33,897 nt of DNA. Origin: Pirellulales bacterium (GTDB lineage: Bacteria > Planctomycetota > Planctomycetia > Pirellulales > S012-138). Both the position numbers and the translations under genes were made by a program. The notes beneath the pieces were generated by a model. The model saw only the letters and a list, made by a program, of their open reading frames with translations. It searched no databases and was not told the origin of the DNA. The stretch covers positions 1 through 33,897 of the forward strand of contig JALCBR010000051.1 of the NCBI GenBank assembly GCA_028066245.1. Reading direction: 5' to 3'. This document shows, piece after piece, positions 24,916-32,051 of the stretch (position 1 is its first letter; every line of letters begins with the position of its first letter).

Positions 24916-25299
24916 CTACGCAGCGAGCGAAAGAAGCTTGCTGATTTTGGCGTCGAGTTCCGTGCGGTCACCGGCAAAGCCGATCGAGCCGGAGAATCGT
25001 GTCAGCGCATCAACCAGCGAGAAGATCGTCGCCTTGCCGCTCCGTGTCGCATTGGGTAAGGCCTCTTTCGAGAGCGATCGCGGGATACCGTGCTCACCGA
25101 GCACCTTCAGTACTTCCTCCGTGCTGTCACCGACCGGTTCATGCATTGCCTTTTCGATGACAGTGGCAAAGCGATCACGGCGCTCGTCGCGGCGAGCGAC
25201 CAGGCGTTCGATGTGGCGGCGGATCTCGTCGAGTGCGTCGCGGACGTTAGTAGTGTGTTTCCGCGAGAACTCGACGACTTCGACGGCGTCCCAGACAAT
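24916..25299 (-). CDS. DUF932 gene, 3' exon
   Basis: This is the second part of the split DUF932 gene, 128 codons including the stop. It opens in frame with IVWDAVEVVEFSRKHT, the continuation expected after CGNH in DUF932 proteins (typically CGNHIVWGA), and runs on through a helical region to ISKLLSLAA. It has no start codon or ribosome binding site of its own at the exon border; an internal ATG at 25146 is only part of the frame. It can be expressed as DUF932 only if the intron splices. DUF932 proteins are common on plasmids and phages with no agreed function. Confidence 0.78.
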   Translation of the reverse strand: MVWDAVEVVEFSRKHTTNVRDALDEIRRHIERLVARRDERRDRFATVIEKAMHEPVGDSTEEVLKVLGEHGIPRSLSKEALPNATRSGKATIFSLVDALTRFSGSIGFAGDRTELDAKISKLLSLAA

Positions 25300-25363
25300 G
25301 TAGAGTAGATAGCTGACGAGGTATCTCGTTGTTGTCGAGACCCTTTTCCAACCACCCCTCCCC

Positions 25364-25397
25364 GAACCGGACTTGACCGTTTCCGATCATCCGGCTC
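25364..25397 (-). ncRNA. Group II intron domain V
   Basis: The 34-nt hairpin begins GAGCCGGATGATCG, has a GAAA tetraloop and ends GTCCGGTTC. It contains the AGC catalytic triad in the lower stem and the usual bulge, and forms the catalytic centre of the ribozyme. It lies just downstream of the maturase stop. Confidence 0.92.
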
Positions 25398-25406
25398 TCC
25401 AGTGTT

Positions 25407-27242
25407 CTACCCTCCTTTGCGTGTCCTTGTTGGGCGACCTCCGTGGATCGCCCGGTGACAAGCGTGACAAACCACCAGGGTTTTGCGACGGCGCGCGGCC
25501 ATCACTTGGACCCAGAGCGGCTTCTGCGGTCGCCCCGGCTTCTGCAAGTCTTTCAGAGCGCGAATGTGGTGGACCTGGACGTTGTCCTGTGATCCACACA
25601 GTTCACACTCGTCGGCGAGCAGCCGCCAGACCAGTTCCGACATGTTGATTTTCGGAACCGGCTCGCGATCGTAGAGTGTCGTGTCGAGCCTGCGTGCCAG
25701 GGAGATAGCCCCCCAGCGTGCAATCAAGGGCTTTTTGCCGCTGCGTTCGATCCGAACTTCGAGCACGCGACGCGGCCCTCGTTCGGTTTCGATCGTTGTG
25801 GCGTATCGCTGATAGACCTTTGGCTGGCTGATACGCAGTTTGTAGGCCAGCGTCCGGGTCAACGAACGTTGCATGACCACTTTCAGTCGACTGAGGTCAC
25901 GCGTGTTGTGAGCCATGATGTAGAAGTTGACGATCCCCCGATACACGCTCTGGTACTGGGCCACGATGTCGAACACCGATTGCTCCAGCAGCTCAGGGCG
26001 ATGTTTCGGCTTACCGCCTTTCATATACGGCTCACACTTCGCCTTGATGACGTCCTTTGGCACTCGCGGGCTGACGATTCCGTTGACGGATCGCCGACCG
26101 TTGGAGTGCTTCCGGTCGTCTTGAGTGACGCACAGTTCGTAACCGAGGAATCGCGCCTTCTCCGAACGCCCATGCGTGATGAGCGTTTTCTCTTCGGAGA
26201 GTTCCAGTCTGAGCTGTTCCCGAAGGAACGTTGACAGATGGGACTTGATTTCCTCGGCCTCATTGCGTGTCCCCACGAATCCCAGCAGAAAGTCGTCCGC
26301 GTACCGAACGTATTTCAGACGGCGATAATCTGGATCGTCGAGGAGTCGTGAAGGAAGCTGCTGCACCCGTTTGAAAAGGTGATGAGCCTCGTTTCCACGC
26401 CCCGTTCGTCGCAGATATCGCGCCCGGTCATACAATGTTCGGTACTCTGGATTGGGCTTCCGCTCCTTTCCGCGAGTCCACTGTGGACTGAGCGTCTGCT
26501 CGACAAACCTGTCCAGCCGGTCAAGGTAGATATTCGAGAGAATGGGGCTCACGATCCCTCCCTGCGGCGAACCGCTGAAGGTCCCGTGATACTTCCAGTC
26601 CTCAAGGTATCCCGCCTTGAGTAGGTTCTCGATCAACCGCAAGAAGCGGTTGTCATGGATCTGTTCGCGAAGGATCGACGTCAGGACCGTATGGTCGAGA
26701 TTGTCGAAACAGCCGCGAATGTCACCCTCGATGAACCAAACAGTGCTTTTCCAGGTGAAATAGATTTCCCGCAGGGCCGTATGGCACCCACGCCGCGGAC
26801 GGAATCCGTGCGAGTGTTCGCTGAACTGCGGTTCGTAGTACGCCTCCAACAAGGTGCGGATCACTTCCTGAAGAAGTTTGTCCGACCAGGTTGGCATTCC
26901 GAGCGGTCGCAGTTTCCCGTTCTTCTTCGGGATGTACGTGCGTCGCACGGGCGTCCACCGATACGCTTCTCGACTCAGGCGATCGATGATCGCCCGAATC
27001 TTCTTCAGCGACATGGCATCCACGGTTTCATCCGTGGTACCAGGTGTCATCGAACCTTTGTTGCGGTAAATCTTTCCGTAAGCCTGGAGAAACCACTCCG
27101 GGTTGCGGAGCTGACGGTAGAGGTCATCCACCGGCAGCCCACGCTGGCCACGACTACGGATGATGCCCAGATAGGTTTCGGCGTTTCGCATCCCGCGTGC
27201 CTCATCTCCTGGACATCTCGAACACCTGCCTCCCTTCGCCAT
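25407..27242 (-). CDS. ltrA: Group II intron reverse transcriptase/maturase with HNH endonuclease
   Basis: The 611-residue protein has the domain order of an intron-encoded protein: RT fingers and palm with PKKNGKLRPLGMPTWSDKL and SPQGGIVSPILSNIYLD, catalytic YADD at 314-317 (VRYADDFLLG), a maturase (X) domain around 390-500, and a C-terminal HNH/zinc-type endonuclease with CELCGSQDNVQVHHIRAL (C546, C549, H558, H559) and CHACHRAIHGG (C592, C595). It helps the RNA fold and splice, and copies it into DNA during retrohoming. All active-site residues are present. The first 17 residues (MAKGGRCSRCPGDEARG) are unusual for the family; an ATG at 27191 opening MRNAETYLGII is a possible alternative start. 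The gene name is used in the generic sense. Confidence 0.93.
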   Translation of the reverse strand: MAKGGRCSRCPGDEARGMRNAETYLGIIRSRGQRGLPVDDLYRQLRNPEWFLQAYGKIYRNKGSMTPGTTDETVDAMSLKKIRAIIDRLSREAYRWTPVRRTYIPKKNGKLRPLGMPTWSDKLLQEVIRTLLEAYYEPQFSEHSHGFRPRRGCHTALREIYFTWKSTVWFIEGDIRGCFDNLDHTVLTSILREQIHDNRFLRLIENLLKAGYLEDWKYHGTFSGSPQGGIVSPILSNIYLDRLDRFVEQTLSPQWTRGKERKPNPEYRTLYDRARYLRRTGRGNEAHHLFKRVQQLPSRLLDDPDYRRLKYVRYADDFLLGFVGTRNEAEEIKSHLSTFLREQLRLELSEEKTLITHGRSEKARFLGYELCVTQDDRKHSNGRRSVNGIVSPRVPKDVIKAKCEPYMKGGKPKHRPELLEQSVFDIVAQYQSVYRGIVNFYIMAHNTRDLSRLKVVMQRSLTRTLAYKLRISQPKVYQRYATTIETERGPRRVLEVRIERSGKKPLIARWGAISLARRLDTTLYDREPVPKINMSELVWRLLADECELCGSQDNVQVHHIRALKDLQKPGRPQKPLWVQVMAARRRKTLVVCHACHRAIHGGRPTRTRKGG

Positions 27243-27417
27243 GTAGCCGGCTTTCCCGACCTCGGACTACTATGGAGGCTCCGTCACCTTAGGGCTCGCG
27301 CCCCGTAGGCGATCCCGTATTCCCTATTCGTTAGCATTCACAGTGCGACTTAGGCGCCCCGTTCGTCCCCTTGAACGACCTCACTGGTCGTCGCCCACAA
27401 GTCAGAAGGTCCGGCGG

Positions 27418-27424
27418 AAACCAC
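27418..27424 (-). other. Candidate EBS1 of the group II intron
   Basis: On the minus strand this reads GTGGTTT. Its first six bases are fully complementary to AACCAC, the last six bases of the 5' exon, as expected for the EBS1-IBS1 pairing that sets the insertion site. It lies about 280 nt into the intron, in domain I. The surrounding loop was not folded. Confidence 0.5.
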
Positions 27425-27702
27425 ATAAGCCGCCGTCAACTTGTGGCATCGCCGCTAAGCGTGGTGGCGACGGATGTGCGCTTTGCATCACTGGAGACTG
27501 GGGTTCAGGCAGTATAGCTTTCGCCATATCACGCGGGTCTTGCGGCACCCTGCCATACACGTTTTCTGACAGTCACCGCTTTACCAACATGCGATTGTCC
27601 CCCTTGGCTTTCGCCGCAAGGTAGGTTGGTTGACCCTGAAGGTCTCCTTCTAAACCTCCTCCCGACTAAGTCGGGTCTCTAACGAATGGTGAAACGGCGC
27701 AC

Positions 27703-28353
27703 GTGGTTGCCGCAGATTCGCTGATACCAGAACGTTTGGATTCCCAGCGAGCGACGACCAACTTCGCTGTTCCAGGCAAAAAAGCCGGGAGCGAATTGTT
27801 CTTTGCCGATCTCGGTCCACCCCTTCGGGTCGACCAGGAAGGCGAAAAGATCCTGCTCGCCACAGTAGAGTCCCGTGCCGTGACCGTTGAACGCCCGTTG
27901 GGGCGGCTCAAAGTCACTGCGGAACTCACTGATAACGTCGAGCAACTCCGCGTTCCACAGCCGGGTGTAGCTCACTCCGTGAACGGCCTTCGCCGCGCGA
28001 TCAGTCTTCAGCAACTGAATCGGCTTGTTGGCACTCGGCAGCGTTTCGCGAATCGCCAGAGCGGCTGTTGCCGGCTGAAGGCGATTGATCGTCTGGCGAC
28101 TGACGCCGCACAGCCCACAAAGCTGACCGAACGACCAATCCGTGAGACCGCAGGTCGTGCCATCATCGAGCGACAGACGCAGCGATCCGTTTCCCTCCGG
28201 ACGCAGCTCCTGGGGAAGCTGCCAGTGTTCCATCGATTCCTGCCGCCGTCGGCGGCACGTCTCGTGCAACTGTTCGAACGACTCGAAGCACTCGTCGGGT
28301 TCGCGCTTGAACAGTTCTCGGTGTGCTTTGGTGAGATTGGCCATGATTTGCAT
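27703..28353 (-). CDS. DUF932 gene, 5' exon
   Basis: This is the first part of the split DUF932 gene, 217 codons. The text HGVSYTRLWNAELLDVISEF, GTGLYCGEQDLFAFLV, GFFAWNSEVGRRSLGIQTFWYQ and ICGNH is typical of DUF932 (plasmid/phage-like) proteins. The segment WSFGQLCGLCGVSRQTINRL near the middle resembles a helix-turn-helix. Without splicing, the frame would run seven codons into the intron and stop at 27679, making a 224-aa truncated product. With splicing, the protein is 344 residues, a normal family length. The start is at 28353 or at the ATG at 28344; AAAGGA lies too close to the first (2 nt) and somewhat far from the second (11 nt). It heads the leftward block of small genes. Confidence 0.85.
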
Positions 28354-28636
28354 CTTCCTTTCACATGAACAGAGTTATCTGCCGGACCACCGTGGCCAGG
28401 TCACCGAGCGCCCCGTGCTGGGACGATCAGCGACCTGACCGGTGACCGCTGTGAAGCGGAGACGCAAAGACCTGAAATGATTGAGAAACCTGATGAGACC
28501 ACCAGCCTCTCTGCATCAGCCCGGGCCGACGCCGAGAGGCGGGTTTTCCGAGTCTTCCCGGGTTGGTTTTTGAAAGGGCTGAGATTCCTTATCACGTTGG
28601 GGAGGAAATGTCACGATCCGTGATCGAAGGAAGTTG
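28354..28636 (-). promoter_or_regulatory. Long structured leader upstream of the DUF932 gene
   Basis: On the minus strand, GCCTCTC-G-GCGTC, a 10-nt loop, then GATGC-A-GAGAGGC form a 12-bp stem with one mismatch (28505-28540). One pair is G-U on this strand but A-C on the other, favouring minus-strand RNA. Nearer the gene, GGTCACCG (28440-28447) pairs with CGGTGACC (28399-28406), and an overlapping GGTCAGG/CCTGGCC pairing would exclude it. At 28611-28623 TCACG-ATC-CGTGA is a perfect 13-bp palindrome, an operator candidate. No clear -35/-10 pair was found. Confidence 0.35.
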
Positions 28637-28930
28637 TCAGCAGGATCGCTGCTGATCGGCAAGCTCTTCGTCAGACGCTGGCGGAAGCAAAGTTCCTAGG
28701 TGCTCGGCTTCGATGTTCAACCTGGCGAGTGCACTCCAGAATTTGCCACGGGAAACATCGCGGCGAACATCGCTTGCTGTTATTTCCGAAAGGACTGCCC
28801 AGCAGCAACACGTCTGTTGGGTCACATCACGGTGAGCTCGCCGCAAGAGAAACGGCGCCGCGTGCTCCGTTTCGGGAACAAGACGCTCGAGTCCGCGAGG
28901 GGTGATGATGCCGAGATAGGATCGAGCCAT
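28637..28930 (-). CDS. Small hypothetical protein
   Basis: The 97-residue product starts MARSYLGIITPRGLERL and continues with EHAAPFLLRRAHRD, TCCCWAVLSEITASDVRRDVSRGKFWSALARLNI and GTLLPPASDEELADQ. The alternating strand/helix pattern and absence of stops suggest a real gene of unknown function, apparently a planctomycete-type small protein. The open frame extends to 29413, but the upstream 160 residues are Arg/Cys/Pro-rich and look non-coding, so I place the start at 28930. No good ribosome binding site is visible. It is 283 bp upstream of DUF932 on the same strand. Confidence 0.5.
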   Translation of the reverse strand: MARSYLGIITPRGLERLVPETEHAAPFLLRRAHRDVTQQTCCCWAVLSEITASDVRRDVSRGKFWSALARLNIEAEHLGTLLPPASDEELADQQRSC

Positions 28931-29199
28931 AGCAACTGCGTACCACGAAAGAACGCGGGAACGCAACGACCGCCGCGGAGAGGCGTTTTCGCAGTGGCCC
29001 GTTTGGCCAACGGCCGTGACGCCGCAGGCGTAGGGTCCGCGCGAGGGTGGCTCGGATTCAGTCGGGCGCTCCCATGACCAATGCTCTCGGCGGCTCAGGA
29101 GAGGATACTCGGGACGAGCGCTTGGTGGTGGGACTTGAATGTAAACCCAGATGTCTTGACACGCAGCGATTTGCTCTACTTGAGTTGGCGATGCGCCAA

Positions 29200-30186
29200 T
29201 CAGACCTTCCACACAGCGTCTATCGCCATTCCTAGGGCCGCCCCGGGTTCTGCGTAAGGGGCCTTGATCCTGGGGACCTTGCTTGTCGCGAACGTGAGCA
29301 GACCAGTTGCAGCCAATCCCCCAAGGAAACCCGCCGGGCCGGCAGCTAGACTGACGGTCGGTGGTAACACGATACTTGCGACGCACACAACTCGCCGTAT
29401 CCAGAGGTTGCAAAAGTGTCTGTCGACAAGCTCATCGTGCTCGTCGGCAAGCTCTTCGAGTAGGTTCATTGCAGTTTCAACAGGCCAACGCTCCCGAACA
29501 ACCTCTTGCTCCCAGTCGTAAAGCGCGCGACGAGCGGCCTGATAGTCGGTCGACTTGGCGAGTTCAATCACGCGGTCGAGCGCCTCTTGCGAGGCGACCT
29601 TGTCCAAGTCTGGAAACGCGAGCTTGCGCGTGAACAGGACAGAAAACTCTTTGTCGACCTCACTGCGCACATCAGCTTCGAAGACGCTCCTGTGTACCCG
29701 ACGCAATGCAAAGATGGCTTCAGCGTCCGCTTGTGTCTGGAATGCGGCGATAGCGATCGGCGGAATCTTCTCATTGGCGACAAACATGGGGTCTTCATTG
29801 GCTTGCGCCGCCAACAATAGCGCCGTTGCCGGGTATGCGATTTCCGCAGCGATTGCCTCGACATTGTGCGCATCTTGACCAGATGTGTGGGCAACAAGCT
29901 CCCGTTTGACTTCGGAATGTTGCTTTCGAAATCGATCCTGCAACTCGCCTTCCCAGGTTGCCGTATAGGCGAGTTCATCGCCCAGTTTCTTGAGGAGGCC
30001 CTGCTGCTTATCAGGCTGCCAACCGTGACGGACCCAATCGTCTAAGGCGTCGGGACGTGGGGTAGGGAAGATGAGTTTGTCGTAGAGTAACAGGTCGGTA
30101 GCTAATGACGCTTCATCGAGGTGCCCTCGGGTGGAATACGTACCCCAACGCGGACGGCGCGTTTGATTACGGAACTGCGAGTCCAT
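29200..30186 (-). CDS. Hypothetical protein with a hydrophobic C-terminal region
   Basis: From the ATG at 30186 the product has 328 residues. The N-terminal part reads TYSTRGHLDEASLATDLLLYDKLIFPTPRPD with DDWVRHGWQPDKQQGLLKKLGD, a pattern I have seen in uncharacterised bacterial proteins. The middle is helical and charged (EREL-type helices, DWEQEVVRERWPVE). The C-terminal 60 residues are hydrophobic and Gly/Ala-rich (VVCVASIVLPPTVSLAAG, GFLGGLAATGLLTFATS), so it may insert in or touch the membrane. An in-frame start at 30273 is possible; neither has a strong ribosome binding site. It is divergent from the TerY-P triad with a 252-nt gap and could be an accessory of it, but nothing shows this directly. 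Confidence 0.68.
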   Translation of the reverse strand: MDSQFRNQTRRPRWGTYSTRGHLDEASLATDLLLYDKLIFPTPRPDALDDWVRHGWQPDKQQGLLKKLGDELAYTATWEGELQDRFRKQHSEVKRELVAHTSGQDAHNVEAIAAEIAYPATALLLAAQANEDPMFVANEKIPPIAIAAFQTQADAEAIFALRRVHRSVFEADVRSEVDKEFSVLFTRKLAFPDLDKVASQEALDRVIELAKSTDYQAARRALYDWEQEVVRERWPVETAMNLLEELADEHDELVDRHFCNLWIRRVVCVASIVLPPTVSLAAGPAGFLGGLAATGLLTFATSKVPRIKAPYAEPGAALGMAIDAVWKV

Positions 30187-30438
30187 GAGCGTCTCGTTGC
30201 TTAAACACAATTCTCGATACGGATCCAGAAACCACAGGATTGAATTATGAATTCTAGACCCGTTCTGGTGCAACAGCCCAACAGATTCGGTGCCGAGGCT
30301 ACCGCGTTGAGCGATCTGGCGACGCGTTCGTATGCTGGTCGCAACGCAACCGCGAGGACCGTATGATAGGACCGATGACGGCCATTGCGATCAGTTCTCT
30401 TTGCCAGGGAGGCGACTCCGGAGAAAGCGAGGTAAACG
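30187..30438. promoter_or_regulatory. Divergent gap upstream of the TerY-P triad
   Basis: TATGAT at 30362-30367 is a 5/6 match to a -10 box for rightward transcription, but the -35 region 17 bp upstream (TCGCAA) is poor. GAGG lies 6 nt before the ATG at 30439. No inverted repeats of note were seen. Confidence 0.3.
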
Positions 30439-31125
30439 ATGGCGAGAAAGGCACGCCAGACGCGCCCCCAATTGGTGTGCGTGCTGGCTGACAACAGCGG
30501 ATCGATGGCGGGGCCGAAAGCCAAGGCAGCGACCGAAGGCATCCGCGAGATGCTCCTTCGTTGCCAAACGACGGGTCCGCGCGGTCCGGAGCGGTCCTAC
30601 TTCCGGTTCGTGCTAATCCCGTTCGGCACAACGGCAACGCTTCAATGCAACATGCTTCCCGTGCGGCAGATTGATGCAGACACGATTGAAGTTCGAGGAG
30701 ACGGCGGCGGAACGAACATCACGGAAGCCTTGGAATTGGCCTACGGCGGGCTGGAGCGGTACATGCGCGAAGTTGTCGAGCCGCATCCGGAAAAGACCGA
30801 GCATCCATTGCCATTGGTACTGCTGTTCTCGGACGGGCACAACGGGTTCGGGCAGCCGGAGCCAATCGCCCGGAAGATCAAGGATCTGAGCGTGGACGGC
30901 GAATCCGTCATGGTCGCGTGTGCGGGAGTTTCGACCGACAGTTCGGATCAACCAGACGAGACGCTTCTGCGGGCCATCGCTTCGCCAGATTGCTACGTGC
31001 ATATTGATAACGTACGGATGCTCAGCGCGTTTCTGGCGGAGGTCGGCAGCTCGGGGGCTTCCTCCCCGCGGGAAGTTGCACAGATCATCCACCGATTAGA
31101 GAACATGCGCGGGGTGCAGGATTGA
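30439..31125 (+). CDS. terY: TerY-like VWA domain protein
   Basis: The 228-residue protein is almost entirely a von Willebrand factor A domain with a complete metal-ion-dependent adhesion site: DNSGSM at 18-23 (D18, S20, S22), Thr92 in GGGTNITEAL and Asp132 in LLFSDGHNG. VWA domains of this TerY group bind partners through Mg2+ and belong to tellurite-resistance-like and phage-defence gene sets. It has no signal peptide or membrane helix. It is followed with a 4-nt overlap by a PP2C phosphatase and then a kinase, which is the TerY-P (TerY-phosphorylation) arrangement. It may act as the adaptor or switch that is phosphorylated and dephosphorylated by those two enzymes. The start is supported by GAGG 6 nt upstream. 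Confidence 0.85.
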   Translation: MARKARQTRPQLVCVLADNSGSMAGPKAKAATEGIREMLLRCQTTGPRGPERSYFRFVLIPFGTTATLQCNMLPVRQIDADTIEVRGDGGGTNITEALELAYGGLERYMREVVEPHPEKTEHPLPLVLLFSDGHNGFGQPEPIARKIKDLSVDGESVMVACAGVSTDSSDQPDETLLRAIASPDCYVHIDNVRMLSAFLAEVGSSGASSPREVAQIIHRLENMRGVQD

Positions 31126-32024
31126 CCCAGATGGCCGGATTGTCGGGAGACGCGTTGGCGTTGCTGGAAGCGTTGCGCAGGGAATCTCAGGACTCGCTGG
31201 CGACAACGGGCAACGTGTGCGCCCGGTCGGGCGTTCTGGCCTGGAGTGACGGCTCGCTGGCAATTCACACCGACTTCGGACCCGAGGGGCAGGACAAGGA
31301 CACGAATCAGGACTTTGCACTGGCGTGGACTTCTGGCAATGAGGAAGACGCGCTTCGATGGGCGGTGGCCCTCGCCGACGGTGTGACGTCGTCTTGGCAT
31401 GCGGAACACGCGGCCGAACTGGCGTGTTGGAAGGGACTGGAGTCACTGATCCAGAGTTCACCATCGGAAGTTCGTGCACGAGATGCGTTTAGCGCGGCCG
31501 GTAACGCGATTGGCAGGGTTGGAGACAGCATCGAAGCTGACGCGGAGGCGTATTTGCCCGAAGGCGAATTCGCGTCAACGTGGCGTTTTACGCTACGTGA
31601 AGGGCTGCTGCTGCAAACAACGCTGAGTTTTACCTGGATGGAGAATGGCACGATCCATCTGGCGTTTGTCGGTGACGGGGGAGCGACGGTTGAGTTGTGT
31701 GAGGGGAATCAGAAATCGTTGGAGATAGTCGGTGATATCGACGATTGCACGAATCGCGTGCATGCACTCGGCCCGCGGAATCGTCAGGTCTCTGAGTCCG
31801 ACGTGTATCGAGCGTTCGACGAGCAGCGAGTGCGTCGAATCGGAATGTACACGGACGGTGTCGGACGAGGTCTGAACACGAGCTCTCGTTCGTTCTTAGA
31901 GGAATTGGATGACGCGGAATCACTCCACCAAAACGTTGCGGCTCGATTGATTGCGGGCTGGGTGAATTCGGCGCCAAACCAGTTTGAGGACAATCTGAGT
32001 TTGGCCGTCGTGACACGGAAGTGA
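31122..32024 (+). CDS. PP2C-family Ser/Thr protein phosphatase
   Basis: The product has 300 residues from a TTG start. PP2C motifs occur in order: DTNQDF (N62, D64), ALADGVTSS (D86, G87), FVGDGGA (D185) and EDNLSLAVV (D290, N291). These Asp residues bind the two metal ions of the active site, so the enzyme should be active. It is cytoplasmic and shorter than SpoIIE-type proteins. The TTG overlaps the TerY stop (TTGA), with GGGG 7 nt upstream; an ATG at 31131 is an alternative that loses three residues. In the TerY-P triad it would remove phosphates added by the downstream kinase. Confidence 0.88.
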   Translation: MTQMAGLSGDALALLEALRRESQDSLATTGNVCARSGVLAWSDGSLAIHTDFGPEGQDKDTNQDFALAWTSGNEEDALRWAVALADGVTSSWHAEHAAELACWKGLESLIQSSPSEVRARDAFSAAGNAIGRVGDSIEADAEAYLPEGEFASTWRFTLREGLLLQTTLSFTWMENGTIHLAFVGDGGATVELCEGNQKSLEIVGDIDDCTNRVHALGPRNRQVSESDVYRAFDEQRVRRIGMYTDGVGRGLNTSSRSFLEELDDAESLHQNVAARLIAGWVNSAPNQFEDNLSLAVVTRK

Positions 32025-32051
32025 GTGTGGTCACAAGAGAGAACGAGAGTC

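Larger units (their letters stand above)
25300..27702 (-). mobile_element. Complete group II intron inserted in the DUF932 gene
   Basis: The 2403-nt element starts with GTGCG at 27702 (minus strand) and ends with ...CTAC at 25300, the GTGYG...AY ends expected of group II introns. Domain V is textbook (25364-25397) and domain VI follows. The maturase lies in the domain IV region. Removing the element joins ...TGC GGC AAC CAC to ATT GTC TGG and restores one DUF932 frame of 345 codons, so the insertion is exact and splicing would be productive. A candidate EBS1 in domain I matches the last six exon bases. Everything needed for self-splicing and retrohoming appears intact, which suggests a recent insertion. 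Confidence 0.92.

Noticed and set aside
25350-25355. A second AACCAC-complementary site as EBS1
   Set aside because: It lies in domain VI near the 3' end, where EBS1 does not occur; the domain I copy is in the expected place.
26655-27308. A 217-codon plus-strand frame opposite the intron maturase
   Set aside because: It is antisense to clear reverse-transcriptase motifs and has no protein-like features.
27703-28368. A 221-codon plus-strand frame opposite the DUF932 5' exon
   Set aside because: The opposite strand carries conserved DUF932 motifs; this frame is their mirror.
28931-29413. N-terminal extension of the 97-aa gene
   Set aside because: The 160 added residues are Arg/Pro/Cys-rich and look non-coding; the conserved-looking text starts at 28930.
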